Of a DNA stretch of 32,490 nt, positions 15,763 to 23,483 are shown one piece after another. How positions within the stretch are numbered: the first letter of the stretch is position 1; every line of letters begins with the position of its first letter. The notes under the pieces are model-generated. The model did not search any database. It saw nothing but the letters and a program-made list of their open reading frames with translations, and was not told the origin of the DNA. Both the position numbers and the translations under genes were made by a program. The DNA is from Chloracidobacterium sp. UBA6041 (lineage in GTDB: Bacteria > Acidobacteriota > Blastocatellia > Pyrinomonadales > Pyrinomonadaceae), in assembly GCA_002427845.1 (NCBI GenBank), contig DIYZ01000106.1, positions 1 through 32,490 on the forward strand, written 5' to 3'.

Positions 15763-16719
15763 ATGTCGCTTGCACCAAACCAACAGTTTTCCTTGCCGCG
15801 TCCTTCGTATGAGCGTGTACGAATCCCCGGTTTCGCCCCCTACTACGAGACCCCGCTCGGAGCAGCATACTTAGAAGATGCCTTGGTAATTCTTCGCTCC
15901 CTCCCCGATGGCTCTGTAAACGCCGTCATCACGTCACCGCCCTACGCGCTTCACTTCAAGAAGGAGTATGGCAACGTCGACAAAAAAGATTACGTAAAAT
16001 GGTTTCTCCCCTTCGCAAAAGAATTCTTCCGCGTGCTTAAGAACGATGGGAGTTTTATTCTCAACATCGGCGGAAGCTACAACAAAGGGTTGCCGACACG
16101 TTCGATGTACCTTTACAAGCTTCTCATCGAACTCGTCGAAGCCGTAGGCTTCCATTTGGCGCAAGAATTTTTTTGGTACAACCCAGCAAAGCTTCCTATG
16201 CCTGCAGAATGGGTAACAGTTCGTAGAATCCGCGTGAAGGACGCGGTGGAACACGTCTGGTGGCTCGGAAAGACTGCCTGGCCCAAGGCAAGTAACCGCA
16301 ACGTTTTGAAACCCTATAGCGGCGATATGATCCGCCTGAACCAACGAGGAGTACGGGCAACGGTCCGACCCTCGGGGCACAACATCAAGTCAAGCTTCGA
16401 CAAGATTGGTGCCGGTGGCGCCATACCTCCTAATGTCTTCGAGGACGCGCCCGATGACTTTCTGAAGTTTGGAAACAACTCCGCGAACGATATCTACAGC
16501 ATGAGATGTAAAGAAGCCGGTATTAAGATCCACCCTGCCCGTTTTCCAGCAGCACTTCCGGACTTCTTCATGAGATTCCTCACTGACGAAGGCGACATCG
16601 TGCTTGATCCCTTCGCAGGCTCTAATACGACGGGGGCGGTCGCTGAAAAGTTAAACCGCCGCTGGATTGTCACCGAAACGGTTGAGGAGTACCTAGAGGC
16701 TAGCAAGTTTCGGTTTTGA
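15763..16719 (+). CDS. Site-specific DNA methyltransferase (beta class, N4-cytosine or N6-adenine)
   Basis: 318 residues from the ATG at 15763. A TTG at 15748 would add five. The catalytic motif IV, TSPPY (in VNAVITSPPYALHF), comes first. The AdoMet-binding motif I, DPFAGSNTTG, lies near the C-terminus. This order defines the beta class. SPPY is most often found in N4-methylcytosine enzymes, but N6-adenine activity cannot be excluded. The target-recognition part lies between (WVTVRRIRVKDAVEHVWWLG). It should protect host DNA from the divergently encoded endonuclease. An intact methylase beside a damaged nuclease is a common end state for such modules. Confidence 0.9.
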   Translation: MSLAPNQQFSLPRPSYERVRIPGFAPYYETPLGAAYLEDALVILRSLPDGSVNAVITSPPYALHFKKEYGNVDKKDYVKWFLPFAKEFFRVLKNDGSFILNIGGSYNKGLPTRSMYLYKLLIELVEAVGFHLAQEFFWYNPAKLPMPAEWVTVRRIRVKDAVEHVWWLGKTAWPKASNRNVLKPYSGDMIRLNQRGVRATVRPSGHNIKSSFDKIGAGGAIPPNVFEDAPDDFLKFGNNSANDIYSMRCKEAGIKIHPARFPAALPDFFMRFLTDEGDIVLDPFAGSNTTGAVAEKLNRRWIVTETVEEYLEASKFRF

Positions 16720-16756
16720 TAGCGCGACTTCGGGCTAGGAACGCCGAGGTCTTACT

Positions 16757-17059
16757 ATGCCCACGACACGAAATAAGTCCATGAGGACGCGCATTAGAGA
16801 AGCAAGGCGGTCTGTTAAAGAACAAGTTGGTTTCGATATAGAAATAGACTTTGTGCCAGCTCCTATTTCAGACATCGGAATTGATGGCTACCAAGTTATA
16901 CAAGCGGAAACATCCGATGAAGACCCAAACCATGATTTTTTTCTTTGGCATTTAGGAAGACATCAACAAGATTTTGCCACGCCGGAAGAGGCAACAGAAG
17001 CATTCGTTGAAGCGTGGTTCAAATTTGGACCACCGCTGTCCCTTACAGGCCTCCACTAA
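16757..17059 (+). CDS. Small hypothetical protein downstream of the methyltransferase
   Basis: 100 residues with an acceptable ribosome site (GAGG, 7 nt upstream), 37 nt after the methyltransferase stop. The N-terminus is basic (RNKSMRTRIREARRSVKEQV) and the rest is acidic and aromatic (DEDPNHDFFLWHLGRHQQDF). There is no signal peptide, membrane segment or obvious helix-turn-helix. Its DNA looks more AT-rich than the neighbours, which fits arrival with the restriction-modification genes. I do not recognise a family. Confidence 0.55.
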   Translation: MPTTRNKSMRTRIREARRSVKEQVGFDIEIDFVPAPISDIGIDGYQVIQAETSDEDPNHDFFLWHLGRHQQDFATPEEATEAFVEAWFKFGPPLSLTGLH

Positions 17060-17134
17060 CGGTGGGAAAATCCAAAACTAATCGATGGGGTGAGGACAGT
17101 GACCTATGAGGCTGAATGTCTCCGCCAAACGATT

Positions 17135-17179
17135 GAGGCCGGGGCAGCTCCTGTCGGAGTCCCCGGCCTCTCGGTTTTT
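17135..17179 (+). terminator. Strong rho-independent terminator
   Basis: GAGGCCGGGG (17135-17144) pairs perfectly with CCCCGGCCTC (17161-17170), with an inner CTCC/GGAG stem. TCGGTTTTT follows. It closes the methyltransferase/small-gene unit. Confidence 0.75.
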
Positions 17180-17269
17180 AGATCTGCTATCGGTTAGGAG
17201 TCCCAAGCCAAGGGTCAGGACAAACTCCCTTTCGCAATTTCCCCTTCGCTCGCTGCCTAGTGTTTCGTC

Positions 17270-17327
17270 CATACTGCGATCACAGATCACGCCCTGTTAG
17301 TTGGTGCATACTGAGATCACAACTCAC
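17270..17327 (+). repeat. Direct repeat of about 21 bp, CATACTG-GATCACA type
   Basis: CATACTGCGATCACAGATCAC at 17270 recurs as CATACTGAGATCACAACTCAC at 17307, a spacing of 37 bp. It lies between the terminator and the fibronectin remnant. It may be a local duplication at a rearrangement boundary. Confidence 0.4.
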
Positions 17328-17344
17328 TGCTCATCGTCTGACTG

Positions 17345-17479
17345 TTACGGCGCGATCTTAGTGGCCGGATCGCTCCAGCCGCTTTTACCAGCCGAACCTA
17401 AGGCCGCAACGCGAAACCAATATCGCGTGCCACTCGTTAAGGCATTGATCCGAACTACCTCGGGCAGCCCGCGTGACAT
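17345..17479 (-). pseudogene. C-terminal remnant of a fibronectin type III domain protein
   Basis: On the minus strand a 44-codon frame reads MSRGLPEVVRINALTSG, then TRYWFRVAALGSAGKSGWSD and PATKIAP before a TAA at 17345. The pattern of hydrophobic, Leu-x-x-Gly, Tyr-x-Phe-Arg-Val and a final WSDPATK is the end of an FN3 domain as found in bacterial surface proteins. Only the last half-domain survives, and it overlaps the 3' end of the Cys-rich gene in another frame. It was probably left by a deletion that brought the two together. Confidence 0.55.
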
Positions 17480-17919
17480 CTGCGATGCGCTTCATTCGCT
17501 GCCCTCTCGCATGCTCGCCGATCAGCGCCTGTCCTCCCTTTACAAGCTCGCTCGGCGTTCTTGTGGGCTTCATTGCATTCCTTGACGCACCGTTTGCGCG
17601 CGGAATGGTCGTATGCCGGGTGACGCTTGGGCCCCTTGTCGGGCTTCCAGTTTTTCCCAACCTTGTGCCGTGAACGCCAGGACTGCTTGAATGTTTGTCT
17701 CTCCGCGCGTTGATGGGTCTTCAACGCGATACGGTCTTCTCTCTGATGAGTCTTAAGCGCGCTCCCTTCCATCTTCTGTTCCGTCTTTACAACTTGCTTC
17801 TCTGGCTTGGGGCCCTTCTGCCCCAACACGCCCTCAGTCATGCCTGTGCCGAGCAGCACCGCGACGCTAATGGCCAGCGCCCCAATAGCTCGTTTTAAGA
17901 CACTAATCTCATAATGCAT
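17455..17919 (-). CDS. Secreted Lys/Arg- and Cys-rich hypothetical protein with internal repeats
   Basis: 154 residues from the ATG at 17919, chosen because GGAGG lies 7 nt upstream. The N-terminus is a signal peptide (RAIGALAISVAVLLGTGM). The middle holds a tandem repeat (ALKTHQREDRI then ALKTHQRAERQ). The C-terminal third has six Cys in helical Ala/Glu/Arg-rich sequence (CVKECNEAHKNAERAC, then ACERAANEAHRRCHAGC), likely a disulfide-bonded helical hairpin. The very last residues overlap a fibronectin remnant in another frame, so the natural C-terminus may have been altered. The function is unknown, and polyanion or metal binding are only possibilities. Confidence 0.6.
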   Translation of the reverse strand: MHYEISVLKRAIGALAISVAVLLGTGMTEGVLGQKGPKPEKQVVKTEQKMEGSALKTHQREDRIALKTHQRAERQTFKQSWRSRHKVGKNWKPDKGPKRHPAYDHSARKRCVKECNEAHKNAERACKGRTGADRRACERAANEAHRRCHAGCPR

Positions 17920-18034
17920 TGTTTTGCCTCCATTCACTTTGGCAGAGCGCTGCTACAAAAGCAGTACATCTACTTCGCATAGCTTTGCCTCATGTAGCGA
18001 ATGGCAAACCCTATGCCGTATTGATGGGTCTTCA

Positions 18035-18451
18035 TCATTTGGACGCGCTTACTACTGCATTGTACGGACAATGGCGACAACCGTTGTCGCAGCAGTAGCC
18101 TCGACGCAGCAGATAACTCGCGGTGAAAACGATCGTGGGTCCTTCACAATAATAGTCTTCACCTTCAATTAATGGTGGTGGTGAGTTTGCAGCGATGTCC
18201 CCGAACCTGGAAACCACTGGCGCTTCATCTTTATCCAGAGATCGTTTGGCAATCGCTTCGCTGAGACAAACTGGACAAAGACAGTCTTGATCCGCACCAG
18301 CAACTAGGGAGACGTGCAGCAACTCCTCGCACCAGCAGCTACCTTTTCCTGCCGCCGGCCCGCAGCTAAAACTCGTGCCACAGTTTGAGCAGCTTTTCTG
18401 TTTTGATTGATCGCGGAATGGATCTGAGATGATTTGTTCGCCTGCGCTCAC
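18035..18451 (-). CDS. Cysteine-rich CWC domain fused to DUF5522
   Basis: 138 residues, with a GTG start that overlaps the stop of the preceding BtuF-like gene (GTGA). Residues 20-63 are a CWC-type cysteine cluster (CSNCGTSFSC, GSCWCEEL, CLCPVCL). The C-terminal part, EGEDYYCEGPTIVFTASYLL and RRGYCCDNGCRHCPY, is a DUF5522 domain with four more Cys. Both domains probably bind metal ions in the cytoplasm. They are usually met as separate small proteins (from memory), so the fusion suggests they work together. The tight coupling ties it to the corrinoid-binding gene. Confidence 0.8.
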   Translation of the reverse strand: MSAGEQIISDPFRDQSKQKSCSNCGTSFSCGPAAGKGSCWCEELLHVSLVAGADQDCLCPVCLSEAIAKRSLDKDEAPVVSRFGDIAANSPPPLIEGEDYYCEGPTIVFTASYLLRRGYCCDNGCRHCPYNAVVSASK

Positions 18452-19428
18452 TGTCGTCCCTCAAGAAAGACCGGTGACGGAGAAGCTCTTAGATCCGCGT
18501 TGGAGAATTCGATCCTTTGAAACGCTTCGCGCGACCCTTCCCACTCGAAAACCTCGGGATGAATGAGATGAGCCAAAAGTTCCGTTCCCTCTACGACTCT
18601 CGGGCCAGGACGCGCAAAATAAGAGTTTGCATCCACTGCATAGACACGGCCATTGCCCACTGCTGGAAGATCGGACCAGCCAGGATTGTTGAAAAGTTGT
18701 GGCGTCTGTTCAACCACTTGGCCCAGATTGAAGCCGCAGGGCGTGATGATCAAAATTTCCGGAGCCCATTCCAAAACATCATTCCAGAGAATGCGAACTG
18801 AATCAGCTCCTTTGCGAGCAAGCGAATCGACGCCGCCTGCTATCTCTACCATCTCGGGCATCCAGTGGCCACTGCAATAGACTGGATCAAGCCATTCCAT
18901 GCAAAAGACACGCGGCCGTTGCGGCAGAGTGCGGGTGACGCTAGCGACCTTCTCCAATCTAACGCGGCCCGCGGCGATCAATTCTTCAGCCGCTTTCACG
19001 CGGCCAGTGGCCTGGCCCAACTCGCGCAGGTTATCGAAGATTTCTTCCAGCGATTTCGGCGTCAGCCAAAGAATTTGCGGTTTCTTCGGCAGCAGATTTA
19101 GGGCTTGGGTTACTTCATTCCCGGAAGGGGCACAGACCTGACACAAGTCCTGCGTCAGGATTATGTCGGGAGCCAGTTCTTGTAGCAGCTCCTCGTCAAC
19201 CTGATAAAGGCTAAGGCCATCTCGCATTCGCTGCGTGACTGCCGCGTCAATCTCCGTCTGGCTCATTTTCTCGATGGGAAGAACGTTGCGAACGACGATA
19301 GGCTTGCCTTTGACCTCAGACGGATAGTCACACTCGTGTGTGATGCCCACGAGTTGATCGCCGAGACCCAGAGCACAAGCCATCTCGGTCGCGGAAGGTA
19401 GAAAAGAGACAATGCGCGTGCTGGTCAT
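18448..19428 (-). CDS. BtuF-like cobalamin-binding (periplasmic-binding fold) protein without signal peptide
   Basis: 326 residues of the class III substrate-binding fold used by BtuF for vitamin B12. Recognisable parts are RIVSFLPSATEMACALGLGD, VGITHECDYP, APDIILTQDLCQVCAPS, VFCMEWLDPVYCSGHWMPEM, EIAGGVDSLARKGADS and WSDLPAVGNGRVYAVDANSY. It begins directly with the fold (MTSTRIVSFLPSA), so no signal peptide or lipobox is present. It may act in the cytoplasm or have lost export. No ABC permease or ATPase gene is adjacent. It starts 6 nt after the DUF6580 gene and overlaps the CWC-DUF5522 gene. Corrinoid binding is predicted from family only. Confidence 0.85.
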   Translation of the reverse strand: MTSTRIVSFLPSATEMACALGLGDQLVGITHECDYPSEVKGKPIVVRNVLPIEKMSQTEIDAAVTQRMRDGLSLYQVDEELLQELAPDIILTQDLCQVCAPSGNEVTQALNLLPKKPQILWLTPKSLEEIFDNLRELGQATGRVKAAEELIAAGRVRLEKVASVTRTLPQRPRVFCMEWLDPVYCSGHWMPEMVEIAGGVDSLARKGADSVRILWNDVLEWAPEILIITPCGFNLGQVVEQTPQLFNNPGWSDLPAVGNGRVYAVDANSYFARPGPRVVEGTELLAHLIHPEVFEWEGSREAFQRIEFSNADLRASPSPVFLEGRQ

Positions 19429-19434
19429 TCTTAT

Positions 19435-19968
19435 TTACGCTTGTGCGTGCGCCATATCACGCTCGCGCAGGATGGGGAATAGTTTCTCAGCCAGCGCAAA
19501 CCCGCCGAATAACACTGTTGTGTAGACAGCATCGCCGACGAGTGTGTTTTGGAAAAACGGAATCGCAGCAACGTAACAAGCCAGCAGGCCGGCTGCTGTT
19601 TTCGGGTACAGCGGTTCAAATGCCCAGACACCGAAGTTGGTCACGACAAAAAATATGACTGAGCTTGCCAGAGCTGCTCCGGCAATTCGGAGAGCCGAGC
19701 GCCTTCTTTGCAACCAGAAGCCGATGCAAACCACTATGAGAAAGCTTCCATAGACGATCTCCATGTGGCTGTAGAAGCCCAGAACCAAATCGCTGAGAAG
19801 CAGGGCGGCGACGGGCACGAGCAACGCCAGCCGTTTGTCATTTAGATATGCTCCACCAAACAGCGCCACAGCAGTAATAGACGCAAGATTAGGCGGATGT
19901 GGAATCAAACGCGAAGCCGCCGCCGCCAGAATAATGAGAGCCACTACGACAAATCTAGGTCTCGACAT
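19435..19968 (-). CDS. DUF6580 family putative transport membrane protein
   Basis: 177 residues from the ATG at 19968, which has AAGGAG upstream. An ATG at 20019 would add 17 residues without a ribosome site. About five or six hydrophobic helices are visible (FVVVALIILAAAASRLIP, LALLVPVAALLLSDLVLGFY, IVYGSFLIVVCIGFWL, LASSVIFFVVTNFGVWAF, YVAAIPFFQNTLVGDAVYTT). The motif SITAVALFGGAYLNDKRLAL is the hallmark of the family. The size and topology resemble the substrate-binding subunit of ECF transporters. Its position between an ATP-pyrophosphatase and a corrinoid-binding protein makes a corrinoid or precursor the first substrate to test. Confidence 0.82.
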   Translation of the reverse strand: MSRPRFVVVALIILAAAASRLIPHPPNLASITAVALFGGAYLNDKRLALLVPVAALLLSDLVLGFYSHMEIVYGSFLIVVCIGFWLQRRRSALRIAGAALASSVIFFVVTNFGVWAFEPLYPKTAAGLLACYVAAIPFFQNTLVGDAVYTTVLFGGFALAEKLFPILRERDMAHAQA

Positions 19969-20026
19969 ATTGTTTCTCCTTGGATCTGGAATTGACTTTC
20001 GCCAGCTACTTGGAATCAAGACTTTA

Positions 20027-20716
20027 TCACTGCGGCACTAGATCACAAAACCAGAAGCCGTCTCTCGAAACCGTTTCGCCGATTGAGAATTTTACTTGTT
20101 GAGCAAAGCTCGGTCCGTCGAAAACAAAAGTATGAAACTCTCCGTTCTCTCCGCAAGGATCAACGTTCGGCGGAAGCGAAGCGAGAAAATCATGGTCGAT
20201 TATTCTTCCAGCAAATGATTGATCCAAGGCCTTCGAATCCACGCACGTGAGCACTGCTTTGAATCCCAGTTCAATGAACTCTTTAATAAAATCGGAAGTG
20301 TTTCGTTGCCAGACAGGATAGATGCCTTGCATTTTATGCTTGGCAAGAAATTGGTCACGATACACTCTGATGTCTTCGAGGAAGAGGTCTCCAAATATTA
20401 CCGAGTCAATACCATTCTCGCGATATTCTCGGAATGCCTCTGCCATCTTCGTCTCATACTCCTCGTTGGTTGCAGCTTTTGAGATGAGCACCTTATGAAG
20501 CGGCAGGCCTAAACTTGCGGCCTGCCTTTCGAGCAGCACACGACGCACACCATGCATGCTGATGCGATCGTAGTCGCGCGTTAACGTCGTCAATAACGCG
20601 GCCACGCGATAGTCGGTCGATTTCTGAATCTCGTAGAGCGCAAGACAACTGTCTTTGCCGCCACTCCAGGACATCAATACCGGACTCAAATCTTTGCCGC
20701 TTTTGAAACTTGTCAT
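20027..20716 (-). CDS. Dph6-type (diphthine-ammonia ligase family) ATP-pyrophosphatase
   Basis: 229 residues. The PP-loop SGGKDS is at residues 18-23 (VLMSWSGGKDSCLALYEI). The family blocks SMHGVRRVLLERQAASLGLP, YREYRENGIDSVIFGDLFLE, AKHKMQGIYPVWQRNT and DPCGENGEFHTFVFDGP all match COG2102/MJ0570-type proteins. The eukaryotic and archaeal relatives amidate diphthine on elongation factor 2. Bacteria lack diphthamide, so the bacterial substrate is unknown; an amide or amidine product made through an acyl adenylate is expected. It lies 58 nt before the DUF6580 gene on the same strand. A role in corrinoid side-chain chemistry is conjecture from context. Confidence 0.87.
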   Translation of the reverse strand: MTSFKSGKDLSPVLMSWSGGKDSCLALYEIQKSTDYRVAALLTTLTRDYDRISMHGVRRVLLERQAASLGLPLHKVLISKAATNEEYETKMAEAFREYRENGIDSVIFGDLFLEDIRVYRDQFLAKHKMQGIYPVWQRNTSDFIKEFIELGFKAVLTCVDSKALDQSFAGRIIDHDFLASLPPNVDPCGENGEFHTFVFDGPSFAQQVKFSIGETVSRDGFWFCDLVPQ

Positions 20717-20763
20717 TCGAACGACTCTTAAGTGAAGATAGCTGCGATCGGCTGTTTACTCGC

Positions 20764-22068
20764 TCAGCGTCCGATCGGATGTGACTTCAACCACTCCGCG
20801 CGCAGCATGAAGCTGCCTTCCGTAACAATCCGATCACCGACGCTCACTCCTTCCAGCACTGGATAATAGCCGTTACTCTCAGGGCCGAGGCGCACGGACC
20901 GCATCGCAAAGACATTAGGATCGCTCGTGGTCAGGAACACCACTTGTCGAGTATCGATGTTTTGCACTGCCGCGACAGGTACTACTGCAGTCGGCTCCGC
21001 GCCTCCAAAAGCAGCGAAAGCAACGTTCACGTACATGCCAATCTTGAGTTGCTGGCCGGGGTTGGCTAATTCAATACGTGCCTGGGCCGTTCGTGTTTGA
21101 GGATCAACCTTGGGATCAACGTAAGATATCTGACCACGAAAGACGCGATCCGGATAGGCGTCTGTGGTGATGCTCGCACCGCTGCCGACATGAACCTTGC
21201 CGAGATCCTTTTCATAAACTTGGCCAACTACCCACACGCTGGACAGGTCAGTTACGCGCAGTAGTTCTTTGTTGGCCTCGATGACCTCGCCTGAATTAAC
21301 GGTGCGGCTGGTCACAGTACCGGAAGCAGGTGCCGGTAAGCTCACTTCTGAACTAATCTGTGATGTAGAACGCAGCGCACTGACACGTTGAGAACTCAGA
21401 CCCAGAAGCAAAAGTCGTTGGCGTAGATTGGCTACTTCCGACTCCGCTGCTTTAAACTTGCTAGTTGCCAGCTCTAACTCCTCGCGGCTGGCCGCACCGA
21501 TCTCAACCAGCCTCTCGGCTCGGTTATGATGCTTGTGGTGCTCCTCCAACTCGGCGACTGCCGCGAGATATTTCGATTGAGCGTCGGCAAGATCGTTGCT
21601 GGACACTACCGCAATTGGTTGGCCTTTGCGCACACTTTGTCCGAGTTCCGGCCCAACACTACGCACAATCCCTCCGACAAGCGACCGCACCGGAGTTTCC
21701 CGATAAGCGTTTGCCTGGACGACTCCCGTTGTTTGTTGGCCATTTGCTTCAGCGGACATGCGCTGGCCAACTGTTTCGATCTTGATGCCAGCTCGTTGGG
21801 CCTCCTCGGGAGCAAGTGTAAGTGTCGACTCTCCGGACGGAGCATTGTTCCCTTGATTGGACGTTTGCTCAGTGCCGATGTTGCGAGGCGCAGGTACGGG
21901 TCGTCCGCCGCTACCTCGCGGGATGAATAACCAGAGAAGCAGCGCAATAGCTGCGACAGCTACGACCGCAACGACGGCGACTATTGCGGTCTTTGCTGTA
22001 CGACTCTCTTTGCTTCTGCTGACAGTGCTCTCGCTTTGCTCTTTGGTTTCTTCCGGTGTTTGAGTCAT
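20764..22068 (-). CDS. cusB: Cus/Czc-type RND efflux periplasmic adaptor (membrane fusion protein)
   Basis: 434 residues. One N-terminal membrane anchor (IVAVVAVVAVAAIALLLWLF) is followed by a lipoyl-like domain (VRSLVGGIVRSVGPELGQSV), an alpha hairpin with a His cluster (ELEEHHKHHNRAERLVEIGA), a second lipoyl half (LPAPASGTVTSRTVNSGEVI), a beta-barrel domain and a C-terminal membrane-proximal domain ending RAEWLKSHPIGR. It bridges the inner-membrane RND pump and the TolC-like channel. The ATG overlaps the stop of the upstream channel gene (ATGA), so the two are translationally coupled. The unusual HHKHHN stretch in the hairpin could be a metal ligand. Confidence 0.88.
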   Translation of the reverse strand: MTQTPEETKEQSESTVSRSKESRTAKTAIVAVVAVVAVAAIALLLWLFIPRGSGGRPVPAPRNIGTEQTSNQGNNAPSGESTLTLAPEEAQRAGIKIETVGQRMSAEANGQQTTGVVQANAYRETPVRSLVGGIVRSVGPELGQSVRKGQPIAVVSSNDLADAQSKYLAAVAELEEHHKHHNRAERLVEIGAASREELELATSKFKAAESEVANLRQRLLLLGLSSQRVSALRSTSQISSEVSLPAPASGTVTSRTVNSGEVIEANKELLRVTDLSSVWVVGQVYEKDLGKVHVGSGASITTDAYPDRVFRGQISYVDPKVDPQTRTAQARIELANPGQQLKIGMYVNVAFAAFGGAEPTAVVPVAAVQNIDTRQVVFLTTSDPNVFAMRSVRLGPESNGYYPVLEGVSVGDRIVTEGSFMLRAEWLKSHPIGR

Positions 22069-23483
22069 CTCTCTGTCACCTGTTGTATGGTTGTGGTTGA
22101 CGAGGCAGTCGCGCGTTCGATTTCCACACGCGCTTTGTAAGTATCCAGCAACGCATCTATGTAGCCGTTCTGCAAGTCGATAAACCGTCGCTGCTCCCCG
22201 AGATAGTCAATCAAAGTTTTGGAGCCCAGCTCGTAAGTTTGCCTGACCACATCGAGATTAGCGTTGGCCTGATCTTTTACTCCGACGCGGAAGATTTCCG
22301 CCGCGCGTGCCGCGCTGTTGTACTGCGCATAAGCCGAAGCCACTTCACGCCGCACCGTGAGCTCGAGAAACTCGCGCCGGCGCTTTGCTCCTTCAGCTTC
22401 TGCAACAGCCGCTTCGATCACTCCCTGGTTCTTGTTCCGCACAGGCAGCTCAAGAGAGACGCCAACGGTAAAATAGTGAAAGGTGCTGCGAATTGGGCTT
22501 AGCTGTCCGGCATCGTTAATGCCATTCAGCGGGTAACTGGAATCCATTCGCTGGTAGCCCGCAGTTAAGCTTGCATCGATCCTACCTTCCGCACGCGCTT
22601 GCTCGATGCGAGCTCCAGCGAAACTCTCAGCGACTCCTGCGAGTTTGAGATCCGGCCGCTGGGACAGGGCACGCTCGGTGGCCTCCGCGAGCGGTGCTAG
22701 CGGATTCATTACATCGGCGAAGTCTCCGCGAAGACGAAGCGGCTCATCCGGTGTCATGCCGATGAGATTGCGCAGCTCCAACATTTCTATCTGCACCTTG
22801 CCTTCCGCAGTCTCGCGCATTGATCGTAAGCGGTTGAGTTCAACCAGAACCATGTTTTGTTCGAGTGGGGCTGTGCCTCCTTCGGTGACTCGTGCTGCCA
22901 CAAGGTTATACCCGCGCTGACTCGTCGCAATCAGATCCTCATCAAAGCCAAGCTTGAGAATGGCGGCGAGGGCTTCGCCAAACTTAGCGCGCACATCCGC
23001 GGCGAGCGTTCGCTCTCGATTGGCAACGTCTTGCCGCCGCATTTCGAGTTCGCGTTCGGCGACCTTTATGCGCGCGGAACGGCGTCCACCGAGTTCCAAC
23101 GGAAGCATCCCGTTGACAGTTATGTTGTTGTCTGTGCCGGTGATCGTCTTCGAAACACTTGCGTCAACTTTCGGATTTGCCCGCAGTCCCGCTTGCTTTA
23201 GCAGCGCGCTCGCGGCGTCGATGTCCTTCTTCGCAGCTAACAATTCGCCGTTGTGTTCCAGCGCATAGGCGACGGCCTGATCCACCGTCAGGCCTGCCTG
23301 TGGGTCCGCATACCTCGCGACGGCTGACCTTTGGACCACCAATCGATTCACCCTCGCCCCATAGAAACTGTTTTCAGCGCCAGCCGTGCTTGATTGAGCC
23401 AGCAGACCGGCAGCGCTAGCTAGGATCTCGGCCGATGCTAGAACACCTGCGATAATGACTCGTCCAATGCCGTGCCTATTCAT
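22065..23483 (-). CDS. cusC: TolC/CusC-family outer-membrane efflux channel
   Basis: About 472 residues from the ATG at 23483, chosen because it overlaps the CusA stop (23478-23476) and gives a signal peptide (RVIIAGVLASAEILASAAGL). The two TolC repeats are visible. The first runs from LTVDQAVAYALEHNGELLAA through GLRANPKVDASVSKT and MLPLELGGRRSARIKVAE. The second runs from ATERALSQRPDLKLAGVAES through LSAGYQRM-like ASLTAGYQRMDSSYPL and VSLELPVRNKNQGVIEAA. Long coiled-coil helices follow each. It is the outer-membrane exit duct of the CusCBA pump encoded by its neighbours. Confidence 0.9.
   Translation of the reverse strand: MNRHGIGRVIIAGVLASAEILASAAGLLAQSSTAGAENSFYGARVNRLVVQRSAVARYADPQAGLTVDQAVAYALEHNGELLAAKKDIDAASALLKQAGLRANPKVDASVSKTITGTDNNITVNGMLPLELGGRRSARIKVAERELEMRRQDVANRERTLAADVRAKFGEALAAILKLGFDEDLIATSQRGYNLVAARVTEGGTAPLEQNMVLVELNRLRSMRETAEGKVQIEMLELRNLIGMTPDEPLRLRGDFADVMNPLAPLAEATERALSQRPDLKLAGVAESFAGARIEQARAEGRIDASLTAGYQRMDSSYPLNGINDAGQLSPIRSTFHYFTVGVSLELPVRNKNQGVIEAAVAEAEGAKRRREFLELTVRREVASAYAQYNSAARAAEIFRVGVKDQANANLDVVRQTYELGSKTLIDYLGEQRRFIDLQNGYIDALLDTYKARVEIERATASSTTTIQQVTER

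Noticed and set aside
17270..17327. Possible CRISPR array from two similar 21-bp units
   Set aside because: Only two imperfect copies with a 16-bp gap, no third repeat and no cas genes.
20717..20763. Possible cobalamin riboswitch ahead of the putative corrinoid module
   Set aside because: Only 47 nt separate it from the cusB stop, and neither this gap nor 19969-20026 contains a B12-box-like sequence or room for the aptamer.
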